64,000 bases of DNA from Gammaproteobacteria bacterium UBA7310. GTDB taxonomy: Bacteria; Pseudomonadota; Gammaproteobacteria; Pseudomonadales; Ketobacteraceae. The notes beneath the pieces are model-generated. The model did not search any database, was not told the DNA's origin, and worked only from the letters and a program-made list of their open reading frames with translations. Positions 18,640 to 26,920 of this stretch are shown one piece after another; position 1 is the stretch's first letter, and each line of letters starts with the position of its first letter. Both the position numbers and the translations under genes were made by a program. The DNA is taken from the NCBI GenBank assembly GCA_002471665.1, contig DKQK01000029.1, positions 1 to 64,000 of the forward strand, read 5' to 3'.

Positions 18640-18646
18640 TTTTGGG

Positions 18647-19540
18647 TCAGCTCAGGCTGTAGTGCAGAAAGATCCCGGCGAAGACTACGGCTCCCACCCA
18701 ATGGTTATGTAGAAACGCCTTGAAGCAGGCATCCCGCTCCCGCTGCCGGCTTTGCCACAATTGCCAGGCCCACAGCAACAGGGCGGCACCCAGGCCGGCG
18801 TAGTACCAGCCGCTGAATTCCAGGCGGCTGCCCAGCAGGGCCAGGGCCAGCAGAGCGGTGGCGTCCAGTACCCCCACCATCACCAGATCCATATCACCGA
18901 ACAGGATGGCGGTGGATTTGATGCCGACTTTAAGGTCGTCTTCCCGGTCTACCATGGCATAGAGGGTGTCGTAGGCCATGGTCCAGGAGAGGGTGGCCAG
19001 GTAGATCAGCCAGGCGTGTTCCGGCACGGTCTCCCCAACGGCCCCGAAGGCCATGGGCACTGCCCAGGCGAACGCTGCGCCCAACACCAGTTGCGGCAGA
19101 TAGGTGTGACGCTTCATATAAGGGTAGGCGCAGGCCAGCAGCAGGCCCCCTACCGACAATAAAATGGTGAAGGTATTGGTGAACAAGACCAGCACGAATG
19201 CCAGGATCCCGATCAGCGCCGCAAGAGTGAGTGCTTCCTTACCGCTTACTCTTCCTGTGGCAAGGGGGCGGTTTGCGGTACGGCTTACATGGCCGTCAAA
19301 ATCGCGGTCGGCGAAGTCGTTGATGATGCAGCCGCCGGTGCGGGTCAGGAACACGCCGGCGATGAAGATAAAGATCAGTTTGAAACTGGGGTCGCCCTCG
19401 GCGGCGATCCACAGGGCCCAAAGGGTGGGCCACATCAATAGGTAGATGCCAATGGGGCGGTCCAGGCGCCCCAGGGCAATAAAATCGGGCAGGCGTCGCA
19501 GCGGCGAGTTGGAGAGCTGGAGTTCTTTCAGTGTGGCCAC
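18647..19540 (-). CDS. ubiA: 4-hydroxybenzoate octaprenyltransferase UbiA
   Basis: A 297-residue polytopic prenyltransferase of ubiquinone synthesis. Both aspartate-rich motifs are present, NDFADRDFD and DREDDLKVG, which bind Mg-diphosphate, and RTANRPLATG follows the first. The start is a GTG (19540) nine bases after the ubiC stop, so the pair is an operon, as in E. coli and Pseudomonas. Confidence 0.95.
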   Translation of the reverse strand: MATLKELQLSNSPLRRLPDFIALGRLDRPIGIYLLMWPTLWALWIAAEGDPSFKLIFIFIAGVFLTRTGGCIINDFADRDFDGHVSRTANRPLATGRVSGKEALTLAALIGILAFVLVLFTNTFTILLSVGGLLLACAYPYMKRHTYLPQLVLGAAFAWAVPMAFGAVGETVPEHAWLIYLATLSWTMAYDTLYAMVDREDDLKVGIKSTAILFGDMDLVMVGVLDATALLALALLGSRLEFSGWYYAGLGAALLLWAWQLWQSRQRERDACFKAFLHNHWVGAVVFAGIFLHYSLS

Positions 19541-19549
19541 AGTGATTCC

Positions 19550-20134
19550 TTATTCTGATCCGGATACAGGGTGCGAATACATCGGGCAGGCGTGCAGGAA
19601 GTACTCGCTCACCAGCAATGGTTTGTCATACAGATAGAAGACCGATTGCCGTCCCCAGATAATACCCTGGCCGGCAAACTCCCGGCTGACACGGGCCGCA
19701 TTCAGACGATACACCGCGATGGGGCCGCGCCGCACGTGGGGGTGGTTGAACAGTACCGCACCCAGGGGCTTGCTGCCAAGCCGGGTCAGGGCGCGGGCCG
19801 GCCCCTGCAGGGTTTCCGTTGGAATCACGGTACGGGCAAACACCCAGGGTTGCCGCTGGCACAGCAGGGCCACTTCCCGCAGGAACGGCCAGCTGCGTTG
19901 TTCCAGCTGCAGGGCCTCCCGTTCATGATCCGTGGCCCGTTGGTGGCCCTGTCGCAGCAGCTTCACGGCAAAATCCCCGGCGCTGGCCTGAATCAGGCGC
20001 CGGGTGAGGGAGCCGCGGTCCAGCAACCAGGGCTGATAGGGGCGCGGCACCCGGTAGGGTGGAATGCGGCCGCCGCCCCCCAGGTACAGCGCCTGATCCT
20101 GCAGAATGGAAGGGAGAAAATGCTGGTTTGCCAT
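19550..20134 (-). CDS. ubiC: Chorismate lyase UbiC
   Basis: 194 residues; converts chorismate to 4-hydroxybenzoate and pyruvate, the first committed step of ubiquinone synthesis. Family landmarks: WLLDRGSLTRRL near residue 36, ARTVIP, and the C-terminal WGRQSVFYLYDKPLLVSEYF. Divergent from rubredoxin with a 164-base gap. Confidence 0.92.
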   Translation of the reverse strand: MANQHFLPSILQDQALYLGGGGRIPPYRVPRPYQPWLLDRGSLTRRLIQASAGDFAVKLLRQGHQRATDHEREALQLEQRSWPFLREVALLCQRQPWVFARTVIPTETLQGPARALTRLGSKPLGAVLFNHPHVRRGPIAVYRLNAARVSREFAGQGIIWGRQSVFYLYDKPLLVSEYFLHACPMYSHPVSGSE

Positions 20135-20298
20135 AAGGTATTGAAACTATTAGTAGAGTTGCCGGACATTGTAGCGAAAACCAGATTACTTTGCTGTGCC
20201 TGCTGGCGGACAATTGATTCAGTTGACTTGCTTTTTTGGGGTTTCGCACGTAATTTCCCCCTTCCTTACAGAGGTTGAGACAGTAGAAAGGTGTAAAA

Positions 20299-20463
20299 AT
20301 GAAAAAATACGAATGCATCGTATGCGGCTATATCTATGATGAGGCAGAAGGATGGCCGGAAGACGGCATTGCCGCGGGTACCAAATGGGAAGATGTGCCC
20401 GACGACTGGGTGTGCCCGGATTGCGGTGTCACCAAAGAAGATTTCGAGTTAATGGAAGATTAA
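20299..20463 (+). CDS. rubA: Rubredoxin (AlkG2-type)
   Basis: A 54-residue single-iron electron carrier. Both metal-binding pairs are present: CIVCG near the N-terminus and CPDCG near the C-terminus, with conserved aromatic residues and DDWVCP. There is no arginine directly after the second CxxCG, which places it with AlkG2-type rubredoxins, the type able to pass electrons to alkane hydroxylase, rather than AlkG1-type. A single copy is present where P. aeruginosa has two. It lies 28 bases before its reductase and probably serves the AlkB2 hydroxylase 40 kb away (inference). Confidence 0.95.
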   Translation: MKKYECIVCGYIYDEAEGWPEDGIAAGTKWEDVPDDWVCPDCGVTKEDFELMED

Positions 20464-20491
20464 CCACACCTAACACAGCAGGGGGGCTGTT

Positions 20492-21640
20492 ATGGATCCT
20501 GTTATCATCGTCGGTACCGGTCTGGCCGGTTACAACCTGGCGAAAGAATTCCGCAAAGCAGATAAAGAGCAGCCCTTGCTGCTGCTCACCTTTGACGATG
20601 GGCGCAATTATTCCAAGCCCATGCTGTCCACCGGATTCACCAAAGACAAAACCGCCGATCAGCTGGCCATGGCCGATGCCGAGACCATGGCCACGCAATT
20701 GAACGCGGAAGTGCGCACCGGTGTCCATGTCAGTGGCATTGATACGGCGGCACAGACGCTGCAGCTGGACTGCGGTGACAGCCTTTCCTACAGCCAGTTG
20801 GTGCTGGCCTGGGGGGCCGAGGTGTTTCGTCCGCCCCTGGAAGGCGATGGAGTTGATCTGGTGTATTCCGTCAATGACCTGATGGATTATGGGCGGTTTC
20901 GCCAGGCTCTGTCCGGCAAGAGAAAAGTCGCCATTGTCGGTGGCGGTTTGATTGGGTGTGAGTTCGCCAATGATCTCACCAATGGTGGCTTTGAGGTGGA
21001 AGTGATTGAGCCCCTGGGCCGGCCGTTGCCGACGCTGTTGCCGGAGCGGGCCTCGGCGGCGGTGCAGCAGGGCCTGGAAGCCATCGGTGTACGTTTTCGT
21101 TTCGGGCCATATGTCACGGCGGTTAATAAAGCCGGTGAAAAACTGGCGCTGACCCTGTCTGACGGGGCCACCACCGAGGCCGATATCGTGGTGTCGGCCA
21201 TTGGATTGCGGCCCCGGATCAAGGTGGCGGAGGCCGCCGGCATCGAGGTGAATCGCGGTATCAAGGTGGATCGGTTCCTGCGTACCAATGTGAAAAACGT
21301 CTATGCCCTGGGGGATTGTTCCGAGGTGGAAGGCAACGTCATGTTGTATGTGCTGCCTTTGATGGCGGGCGCCCGCGCCCTGGCCAAAACCCTGGCCGGC
21401 ACGGAAACCGCAGTGGCCTATGGCCCCATGCCGGTGGCCATCAAGACGCCGGCTTGCCCGGTGGTGGTGGCGCCGACCCCCAATGGCACCGAAGGTGAGT
21501 GGGAGATCGAAGCGGATGGCCTGAACGTGAAAGCCCTGTTCAAGGATACGGCGGGGACATTGCGTGGCTTTGCGCTGACCGGTGAGGCGACCAGTGAGAA
21601 AAATGCCCTGGCCAAACAGCTGCCGCCCTTGCTGGATTAA
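20492..21640 (+). CDS. rubB: Rubredoxin-NAD(+) reductase
   Basis: 382 residues, FAD-dependent pyridine-nucleotide oxidoreductase. FAD-binding VGTGLAGYNLAKEF (about 6-19), NAD-binding VAIVGGGLIGCEFA (about 146-159) and the second FAD motif VYALGDCSEV (about 270) are intact. It moves electrons from NADH to rubredoxin. Strong GGGGGG before the ATG. Same order (rubA, reductase, HU-like gene) as in Pseudomonas. Confidence 0.93.
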   Translation: MDPVIIVGTGLAGYNLAKEFRKADKEQPLLLLTFDDGRNYSKPMLSTGFTKDKTADQLAMADAETMATQLNAEVRTGVHVSGIDTAAQTLQLDCGDSLSYSQLVLAWGAEVFRPPLEGDGVDLVYSVNDLMDYGRFRQALSGKRKVAIVGGGLIGCEFANDLTNGGFEVEVIEPLGRPLPTLLPERASAAVQQGLEAIGVRFRFGPYVTAVNKAGEKLALTLSDGATTEADIVVSAIGLRPRIKVAEAAGIEVNRGIKVDRFLRTNVKNVYALGDCSEVEGNVMLYVLPLMAGARALAKTLAGTETAVAYGPMPVAIKTPACPVVVAPTPNGTEGEWEIEADGLNVKALFKDTAGTLRGFALTGEATSEKNALAKQLPPLLD

Positions 21641-21644
21641 CCAG

Positions 21645-21676
21645 ACCGGGCGTGAATGCCCGGTTTTTGTTTTTGT
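21645..21676 (+). terminator. Rho-independent terminator after rubB
   Basis: Stem ACCGGGC / GCCCGGT with loop GTGAAT, followed by TTTTGTTTTTG. Textbook form; ends the rubA-rubB transcript. Confidence 0.9.
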
Positions 21677-21805
21677 AGCCGGCGCGCAGTGTCATTATGT
21701 GGACACCTCGGCCATGCCCTGGCCGATTTGACTGCAACCGGGTCGCCTCGCTTTCCCTGGCCCGGCATCCATATTACAATCGCCGCTTTTGAGGGGACCT
21801 CACAG

Positions 21806-22081
21806 ATGCAGAAATCAGAAGTGGAAGCGGCACTCGCAGAGAAGCTCAACATAACAAAAACCGCCGCGCGAGATCTGTTGAATGTGATTCTGGACCAGAT
21901 CACCCTGGAAATGAGCCGCGGCCAGCGCGTGAGTCTGCCGGGGTTCGGTGTATTTGAGGTGCGTGCCCACGGCCCCCGCACCGGTCGCCATCCTCAGACC
22001 GGTGAGCCCATCGAGATACCGGCCGGGCACAATGCGCACTTCAAACCGGGGAAAGGTCTGAAAGACGCCGTATCCGGCTAA
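21806..22081 (+). CDS. HU/IHF-family DNA-binding protein
   Basis: 91 residues starting MQKSEVEAALAEKLNITKT. It has the family core PGFGVFEVRAH and the DNA-arm region RTGRHPQTGEPIEIPAGHNAHFKPGKGLK. Bends DNA as a nucleoid protein. It resembles the extra HU-like gene beside rubredoxin reductase in Pseudomonas rather than hupB. GAGGGG precedes the ATG at 21806; it has its own transcript because a terminator separates it from rubB. Confidence 0.88.
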   Translation: MQKSEVEAALAEKLNITKTAARDLLNVILDQITLEMSRGQRVSLPGFGVFEVRAHGPRTGRHPQTGEPIEIPAGHNAHFKPGKGLKDAVSG

Positions 22082-22108
22082 TGTATTCAATCTTTTGGGA
22101 ATGCCATT

Positions 22109-22489
22109 ATGAAGTTTTGGTTTTTACTGCTCGTACTGGGCTGGCGCATGCGTTGGCTGGCCAACAACAACGATGCTTTTAAAGAAAAGCTGGAAGAGAA
22201 GGACATCATCCTGCAATTCCGCACGGAAAGCGGCAAGGTCGCCCGCTATTTCATCATCAAGAACCAGACCGTGAAACCCTTTGCTGGAATTCACCCCCAA
22301 CCCAACATGTGCATGTCCTTCAAGAATGCCCAGTATGCGTACGCCACCATCATGAATGCCAGCAAGGACAAGATGGCTTTTATGAAAGGCATGGGGACCA
22401 AAGAAATTGTGGTCACCGGTGAAGCCCAGGAAATGATGTGGTTCATGAGTCTGATCAAGTTTTTCCCCCCGAAAAAGAAGAAAAAGTAA
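22109..22489 (+). CDS. Small protein with SCP2-like fold (putative)
   Basis: 126 residues. N-terminal hydrophobic segment FWFLLLVLGW, then a domain where ILQFRTESGKVARYFIIKN, FKNAQYAYATIMNA and GTKEIVVTGEAQEMMWFMSLIKFF follow the pattern of SCP2 sterol/lipid-carrier domains. The C-terminus is a lysine run. Lipid binding is an inference from this pattern; I do not recognise a named homologue. It follows the HU-like gene by 27 bases. Confidence 0.6.
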   Translation: MKFWFLLLVLGWRMRWLANNNDAFKEKLEEKDIILQFRTESGKVARYFIIKNQTVKPFAGIHPQPNMCMSFKNAQYAYATIMNASKDKMAFMKGMGTKEIVVTGEAQEMMWFMSLIKFFPPKKKKK

Positions 22490-22657
22490 CCTGTTTTCAG
22501 GTCATACGGTAAAACTTCACTTGTTTCGTTGCGGGTTTGTGACGAAACTTGTCGTGAGCTGGCGTTTCTCCGGGCCCGTTGATACAGTGTGCCTGCATAA
22601 AAATCATTCAATGTTGATGTCAGCAACACCAGTCAGAGGATAAAAAGAGGAATCGGG

Positions 22658-23989
22658 GTGACAGATTCGCCGCAGTCGGGGGCCAACCAACCCAGCCATC
22701 CTAAAGATACACTGACCATGCGCATATTTGCGGGTCTGGTGTTGGGCTTTGGGGCGGGATTGGTGATGTATTACAGCCGTGTTGCCTTTCCCGATGCGAT
22801 GTTCGCTGCCTGGGTGCAGGAATATCTGATCGATGGCGTGTTTCTGGTGTTTGGCAAAATCTTTGTCAACCTGCTCAAATTGATGATTGTACCCTTGGTG
22901 CTGGTCTCCCTGATCTGTGGTGTGATTGCGTCCGAAGAAAGCAAAAGCCTGGGGCGGCTGGGCAGCAAAACCTTCGTTCTGTATCTGCTGACCACCGGGG
23001 TGGCCATCACCCTGGCCTTGGTGGTGGCCCAGATCTTCGATCCCGGCGCAGGGGCCGACCTCAGTGCGGATTTCGAACCCTATGCAGTGAAAGAGCGGCC
23101 GCCGTTCGTGCAGGTGCTGATCAATATCTTCCCCGACAACCCGATGCAGGCCATGGCCGAAGGCAACATGCTGCAGGTGATCGTGTTCGCCATTCTGGTG
23201 GGGATTGCGCTGAATCACACCGGGCAACACGGGCGGCGCATCGGTGCCATTTTTGAAGATCTGAATGTGGTGGTGATGAAGCTGGTACAACTCATTATGC
23301 AACTGGCACCCTATGGCGTGTTCTTCCTGGTGGGCAAGGTGTTTGCCGAGCAGGGCATCGATCTGCTCAAAGGCCTGGGTGCCTATATGGGCTGTGTGTT
23401 GCTGGCGCTGGCGCTGCATTTTACTTTAACCTATCTGGGCATATTGACCCTGGTGGCCCGCTTGAATCCCCTGATCTTCATGCGCAAAATGCGCGCCGCC
23501 CAGATGTTTGCGTTCAGTACCGCCAGCAGCGCCGCCACCATGCCGGTGACCATGGGTATTGTGGAGAAAAAACTGGGGGTCAGGAACTCCGTGGCCTCGT
23601 TCACCATTCCCCTGGGCACCACCATTAATATGGATGGCACCGCCATTATGCAGGGGGTGGCAACCGTGTTCATCGCCAGCGCTTATGGTATCGAATTGGG
23701 TATGGCAGAGTTTGTCACGGTGATCGCCACCGCCACACTGGCCTCCATTGGTACCGCGGCGGTGCCCAGTGCGGGCATGATTACGTTGGCCATGGTGCTG
23801 GGTCAGGTGGGGCTGCCGGCGGAAGCCATCGGCCTGATACTTGGGGTGGACCGGATTCTGGACATGGTGCGCACCGCCGTCAACATTACCGGCGACGCCG
23901 TGGTGACCTGTACCGTGGCGCACTCTGAAGGGGCATTGGATCAGGCTATTTTTGATGATCCTGACGTGGTAGAGGTACAACCGGGATGA
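22658..23989 (+). CDS. Dicarboxylate/amino acid:cation symporter (SDF family)
   Basis: 443 residues, inner membrane. Landmarks of the GltP/DctA family are all visible: serine-rich AFSTASSAATMPVT, NMDGTAIMQG, the re-entrant GTAAVPSAGMI and DRILDMVRTAVNITGDAVV. Imports glutamate/aspartate or C4-dicarboxylates with protons or sodium; the substrate cannot be told from sequence alone. The start is GTG with AGGA six bases before it. Overlaps the next gene by four bases. Confidence 0.9.
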   Translation: MTDSPQSGANQPSHPKDTLTMRIFAGLVLGFGAGLVMYYSRVAFPDAMFAAWVQEYLIDGVFLVFGKIFVNLLKLMIVPLVLVSLICGVIASEESKSLGRLGSKTFVLYLLTTGVAITLALVVAQIFDPGAGADLSADFEPYAVKERPPFVQVLINIFPDNPMQAMAEGNMLQVIVFAILVGIALNHTGQHGRRIGAIFEDLNVVVMKLVQLIMQLAPYGVFFLVGKVFAEQGIDLLKGLGAYMGCVLLALALHFTLTYLGILTLVARLNPLIFMRKMRAAQMFAFSTASSAATMPVTMGIVEKKLGVRNSVASFTIPLGTTINMDGTAIMQGVATVFIASAYGIELGMAEFVTVIATATLASIGTAAVPSAGMITLAMVLGQVGLPAEAIGLILGVDRILDMVRTAVNITGDAVVTCTVAHSEGALDQAIFDDPDVVEVQPG

Positions 23990-24831
23990 GCTGGAATTGG
24001 GGATGGCTTCTGGGCCTGGGGTGGCTGCTGTGCGGATCGCTGTCGGCACAAACGGAATCCCCTGCTGCCGGGGCGCCGCAAGCGGCACCTGCAGAGTGGG
24101 AACACTTCATCGAGTCCGCCGGTGTGGCGCTGGTACTGGATCAGGCCAATGACCTGATTGAGCAGGAAATCCGGAACCTGGAAAAGGCGCCCTTGGGATT
24201 CACCCCGCAACAACTGGTGACCCTGCGTAACCAGTTTCGGCAACAGCTGGGGCCGGAGCAACTGAAGCAGGACATTGTTCGCCGCCTGCAGCGGGATTTT
24301 TCGCCACAACAGAGAGCCGAACTGCAGGCTGTGCTGGCGTCCAGCAAACTGCAGCAACTGCAAACCCTGCAGCAACAGTTGGACGATGCCAGTGTGCGCC
24401 GCGCGGTGCGTGCCTATCGCCTGAAAGTGATGGAGAACTCGCCGAACCAGCAACGCCTGGAGCTGTTGGCGGCGCTGGATCAGCAACTGCAGCAGTCAGC
24501 GCTGGAAACAGAGCTGAAAGTTGAACTGCGCAAGCAACTTCTGGCTACCGTATCCCACCTGAAAGCCAGCGAGAGTTTTTCTGAGGCCATGCTGGAGGAT
24601 CAACTGCAGGAATACCGCGCCACGGTGGAGGGTGAAATCAGCGAGAACGCACTGTTCGCCTATCTCTATCTGCTCAAGCGTACTCCCAGCACTACGGTGC
24701 GTGATCTGGTGGTGTCCCTGGATCAGCCGGCCTTCGATGCGTTTATGGCATTGTGCGTGGCGGCGGTTCAGGCGTCTTTCCGTGATGCCCGCGAACAGAT
24801 GCTGGAGGATGTGCAACTGGCAGGCAATTAG
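23986..24831 (+). CDS. Exported helical protein of unknown function
   Basis: 281 residues with a signal peptide (WGWLLGLGWLLCGSLSAQ) and a long glutamine- and leucine-rich helical body. It resembles DUF2059-type periplasmic proteins in composition, without a motif I can point to. ATGA overlap with the symporter suggests translational coupling. Converges on the YbaK-HDOD gene with a three-base gap. Confidence 0.6.
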   Translation: MSWNWGWLLGLGWLLCGSLSAQTESPAAGAPQAAPAEWEHFIESAGVALVLDQANDLIEQEIRNLEKAPLGFTPQQLVTLRNQFRQQLGPEQLKQDIVRRLQRDFSPQQRAELQAVLASSKLQQLQTLQQQLDDASVRRAVRAYRLKVMENSPNQQRLELLAALDQQLQQSALETELKVELRKQLLATVSHLKASESFSEAMLEDQLQEYRATVEGEISENALFAYLYLLKRTPSTTVRDLVVSLDQPAFDAFMALCVAAVQASFRDAREQMLEDVQLAGN

Positions 24832-24833
24832 GG

Positions 24834-26222
24834 TTAGCCTCCCAGGTTCCCCGCCATCTGATTCAATTCATCTTTTCGGGTCACCACATGATTGATCACC
24901 GCCAGCGCGTCTTCCCGTTCCAGGCCCAGTTCGGAAAAAACCCGATCGCTCAGGGTATGCACCGGCCCCTGCACCAGATCCACACTGCGCAGCAGCTGGT
25001 TGGTCAGATATAACAGGCGCGCATAGACATTGTAATCACCCTGGTACCCCGGATAATTCTGCCAGCGCAAAGCGTGTATTACTTCCTCAGGCATGCTCCA
25101 GCATTCCATCAGTTGGCTGGCCAGTGTTTCCCGATCCACTCCCACCACATGCTGCTCAATCAGGTACGGGTCTACATGGCTGTTGGCTTCGATATTGCGG
25201 CAGATGACTTTGAAATAAGGGGGGAAAATATGCGCCAACACCAGATAGCCGTAATTGCTCAACAAGCCGCTCAGGTAGGCCAGGCCCAGTGATGGACGGC
25301 GTTCCGACGGCATGGCTTTGACCAGCCCTTCCATGGTGACCGCGGAATAGACCGAAGATTGCCAGAACGGGGTGACCCCGTGGGGGCCGTCTTTGGGCAG
25401 CTCCAGGGTACGGCCCAGGGCCAGGCCCAAAGCCAGATTGATGACCAGATCAAAACCCAGCACCCGCACCACGGCATCGTGCACGGATTTGATTGCACCG
25501 GGGGCGGCGTAGTAGGGGGAGCTGGCCCAGCTGACCACCTGCGCGGCCAGGCTCGGATCCTTCTCCACCAGCTCGGCCAGATCACCCACCCCAGCATCCG
25601 GATCGATGCGCAGTTGGATGATGCGCTCGGCGGTTTCCGGCAGGGGCGGCATTTCCAGGGTTTCTTCCAGGCGGCGTTTGATGCGCAATTGGGTAAAGCG
25701 TTGGACGGAATGTTCGATGCTGGCGCGGTCGTCGGAGCCGGGGCTGAAGTCTTCCAACGGCACACAGAATTCAGCTTCCTGAGCGTGGGTGAGTAATTTG
25801 GCGAACTCACTTTGCGAAAGCTTGAGGAAGTGGCCGCTGTTACCCATTTCAAGGTACAGGTCTGCATTGGCCATCAGACGTTTTTCCACCACCAGCGGTT
25901 GACTGTCACTGAGGGGAAAGTCCGGTACGTGATCCAGCCCCTGCGAACGCGCCATCTGTTCATATTCCTGCGGTGTGATGGCTTCCAGTTGCCGGCCTTT
26001 CAATTCGTTGAGCCGGGTCAAATCCAGCAGGCTGTCCGCCGGAATCAGCGCCTGCACGTGGCCCATGGAATCCTGCAGAATCACCAGTTTCACCATTTGA
26101 CTCTGGTTCAGTTGATCCACGCTGCACAGTTGATGCAAGGGGGCAATGTCCACGTCGTCGATGATCTGATAGTTGATTCCCTGGGAGTTCAGCCGCTCGC
26201 TGACGGTTGGGGGTATGGGCAT
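24834..26222 (-). CDS. YbaK-like domain fused to HDOD signalling domain
   Basis: 462 residues. Residues about 5-155 resemble YbaK/ProX aminoacyl-tRNA deacylases (LNSQGINYQII, QMVKLVILQDSMGHVQALIP with a candidate catalytic Lys). Residues about 200-400 form an HDOD domain (LPPLPETAERIIQLRIDP pattern, DAGVGDLAELVEKDPSLAAQVV, SPYYAAPGAIKSVHDAVVRVLG). HDOD proteins regulate signalling without phosphohydrolase activity. Start at 26222 (GAGG nine bases upstream) rather than the longer 26360, whose extra residues look random. The deacylase activity is unproven. Confidence 0.8.
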   Translation of the reverse strand: MPIPPTVSERLNSQGINYQIIDDVDIAPLHQLCSVDQLNQSQMVKLVILQDSMGHVQALIPADSLLDLTRLNELKGRQLEAITPQEYEQMARSQGLDHVPDFPLSDSQPLVVEKRLMANADLYLEMGNSGHFLKLSQSEFAKLLTHAQEAEFCVPLEDFSPGSDDRASIEHSVQRFTQLRIKRRLEETLEMPPLPETAERIIQLRIDPDAGVGDLAELVEKDPSLAAQVVSWASSPYYAAPGAIKSVHDAVVRVLGFDLVINLALGLALGRTLELPKDGPHGVTPFWQSSVYSAVTMEGLVKAMPSERRPSLGLAYLSGLLSNYGYLVLAHIFPPYFKVICRNIEANSHVDPYLIEQHVVGVDRETLASQLMECWSMPEEVIHALRWQNYPGYQGDYNVYARLLYLTNQLLRSVDLVQGPVHTLSDRVFSELGLEREDALAVINHVVTRKDELNQMAGNLGG

Positions 26223-26317
26223 GGTACTCACCTCACTATCTGCGCCATGCAGTAAGCATAGTAGCGCCTCAGAATGCTGCCACAGGTTCCTTGGCCCGGG
26301 TTTTGTCGAATACCAGG

Positions 26318-26920
26318 CTATGTGACTGATTTCCCTTGTAGCGTGCGCGGTTGTGGACATTCCAGCAGCAGAAAAATCTTATTCTTGGCGGTTTTCTGCT
26401 TGAGGATCCGCCAGTGTTCCGGTAGCTGGGCAGGGGGGAAGTCGCTTTCTGCTTCCAAATAAAGTTTGGTGTTGGGGCCGATAAAGCCCCCGTACTCCAG
26501 CAGGTAGAGGCAGGGTTGCAACAGGTCCTGATGGAAAGGCGGGTCCAGAAAGATCAGGTCATAGGGTTCTGCTGCGCACTCAGCCTGCTGTTTCAACCAG
26601 GTTTGCGCCGGCAGATGATGCACCTGGGCCCGGGTGCAGGCCAGGGTTTGCAAATGTTGGCGGATGGATTGCGCAACCTGTTTGTTGGCATCCACAAAGT
26701 CCACATAGCGGGTGCCGCGGGAAAGGGCCTCCAGGCCCAGGGCACCGCTGCCGGCGAACAGATCCAGGCAGCGGGCGCCTTCCACATCGAACATCAACCA
26801 GTTGAACAGGGTTTCCCGGTAGCGGTCCAGGGTGGGGCGCAGGCCCTCAGCGGCGGTAAAGCTCAGGCGGCGGCCACGCCATTGGCCGCCGATGATGCGC
26901 AGTTCGCTGCGGGATTTCAC
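26318..26920 (-). CDS. rsmD: 16S rRNA m2G966 methyltransferase RsmD
   Basis: 200 residues. N-terminal LRIIGGQWRGRRL, SAM-binding CLDLFAGSGALGLEALSRG, and catalytic motif DLIFLDPPF are diagnostic. Overlaps the upstream M16 gene by four bases (ATGA), the usual arrangement with the M16 pair beside ftsY. Confidence 0.95.
   Translation of the reverse strand: MKSRSELRIIGGQWRGRRLSFTAAEGLRPTLDRYRETLFNWLMFDVEGARCLDLFAGSGALGLEALSRGTRYVDFVDANKQVAQSIRQHLQTLACTRAQVHHLPAQTWLKQQAECAAEPYDLIFLDPPFHQDLLQPCLYLLEYGGFIGPNTKLYLEAESDFPPAQLPEHWRILKQKTAKNKIFLLLECPQPRTLQGKSVT

Noticed and set aside
22604..23419. 271-codon minus-strand frame inside the SDF symporter gene
   Set aside because: Histidine- and glutamine-rich shadow of a membrane protein; no start signal or family resemblance.
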